From Bacteroidales bacterium (lineage in GTDB: Bacteria > Bacteroidota > Bacteroidia > Bacteroidales > UBA7960): 5,709 nt of DNA. Below are positions 5,560 to 5,709 of this stretch, piece by piece (the stretch's first letter is position 1; each line of letters begins with the position of its first letter). The translations under genes were made by a program, and so were the position numbers. The notes below the pieces were generated by a model. That model ran no database searches. It saw only the letters and a list, made by a program, of their open reading frames with translations, and had not been told where the DNA came from. The DNA lies in contig SLRE01000004.1 in NCBI GenBank assembly GCA_007131125.1, positions 1-5,709 on the forward strand, given 5' to 3'.

Positions 5560-5709
5560 CTAAAGAGCCACCAGTAACTGGCTGACAATGATGATAAACA
5601 CCAAAGACAAAGGGTACACTGCGGCATAGGCTTCCTGGGGGGCATTGGTGCGGGTAAGGGGTTCCACGGCACTCAGGGCAGGTGTACTGGTCATACTGCC
5701 GGTAATGGC
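5560..5709 (-). CDS. C-terminus of an AspT/YidE-like transporter (partial)
   Basis: The last 49 codons of a minus-strand gene enter from the right edge and end in TAG at 5562-5560. The translation begins AITGSMTSTPALSAV, continues through AYAAVYPLSLVFIIIVSQLL and ends in a hydrophobic helix. The glycine-rich MTSTPAL segment followed by an AYAAVYP membrane segment is typical of the end of the second permease repeat in the aspartate-alanine exchanger family (AspT, YidE, YbjL). Those proteins are inner-membrane carriers of more than 500 residues with two membrane halves flanking TrkA-C domains. Only the end is visible, so the substrate cannot be inferred. It ends at the usual place for the family, so the truncation comes from the window and not from mutation. 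Confidence 0.75.
   Translation of the reverse strand, partial: AITGSMTSTPALSAVEPLTRTNAPQEAYAAVYPLSLVFIIIVSQLLVAL

Noticed and set aside
1..5709. Search for mobile elements, CRISPR arrays, phage genes or defence systems
   Set aside because: No transposase, integrase, spaced repeats or known defence motif was seen. The tRNA genes show no att-like duplication of their 3' ends within the window.

Overview
The window looks like ordinary chromosome from a member of the Bacteroidota, probably the Bacteroidales. The case rests on gene content: an ECF-type sigma factor with the wording typical of that phylum, a DUF5063 protein and a PgcA-like phospho-sugar mutase. It also rests on promoter signals: -7 boxes of the form TAnnTTTG lie before murB, the mutase and the tRNA pair, and Shine-Dalgarno sites are mostly absent. 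This is inference from sequence features, not a database match.

Layout, left to right. Positions 1-241 are an AT-rich leader with no securely identified gene. A stand-alone ECF sigma factor (242-826, +) follows and ends in a clear intrinsic terminator (850-880). Next is murB (983-1999, +), a type I UDP-N-acetylmuramate dehydrogenase of peptidoglycan synthesis with its own -7 box, then an unrecognised protein with about five membrane segments (2090-2695, +). The phospho-sugar mutase gene (2751-4493, -) converges on it. The mutase terminator hairpin fills the gap between the two genes, and its U-tract lies on the stop codon of the membrane-protein gene. Upstream of the mutase is a complete minus-strand tRNA unit: promoter (about 4875-4908), tRNA-Leu(GAG) (4777-4863), tRNA-Leu(CAG) (4662-4748) and intrinsic terminator (4619-4650). 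Divergent from it is a DUF5063 gene (4976-5527, +). It converges on the last 49 codons of an AspT/YidE-like transporter (5560 to beyond the right edge, -).

The genes do not form one pathway. MurB and the mutase both serve sugar and cell-envelope metabolism, but each has its own promoter and they lie on opposite strands. The sigma factor has no adjacent anti-sigma gene. I found no mobile element, CRISPR array, defence system or other clearly novel system. The points most worth a second look are the complete tRNA-Leu unit, the choice of start for murB and the sigma factor, the unknown membrane protein, and the truncated transporter at the right edge.
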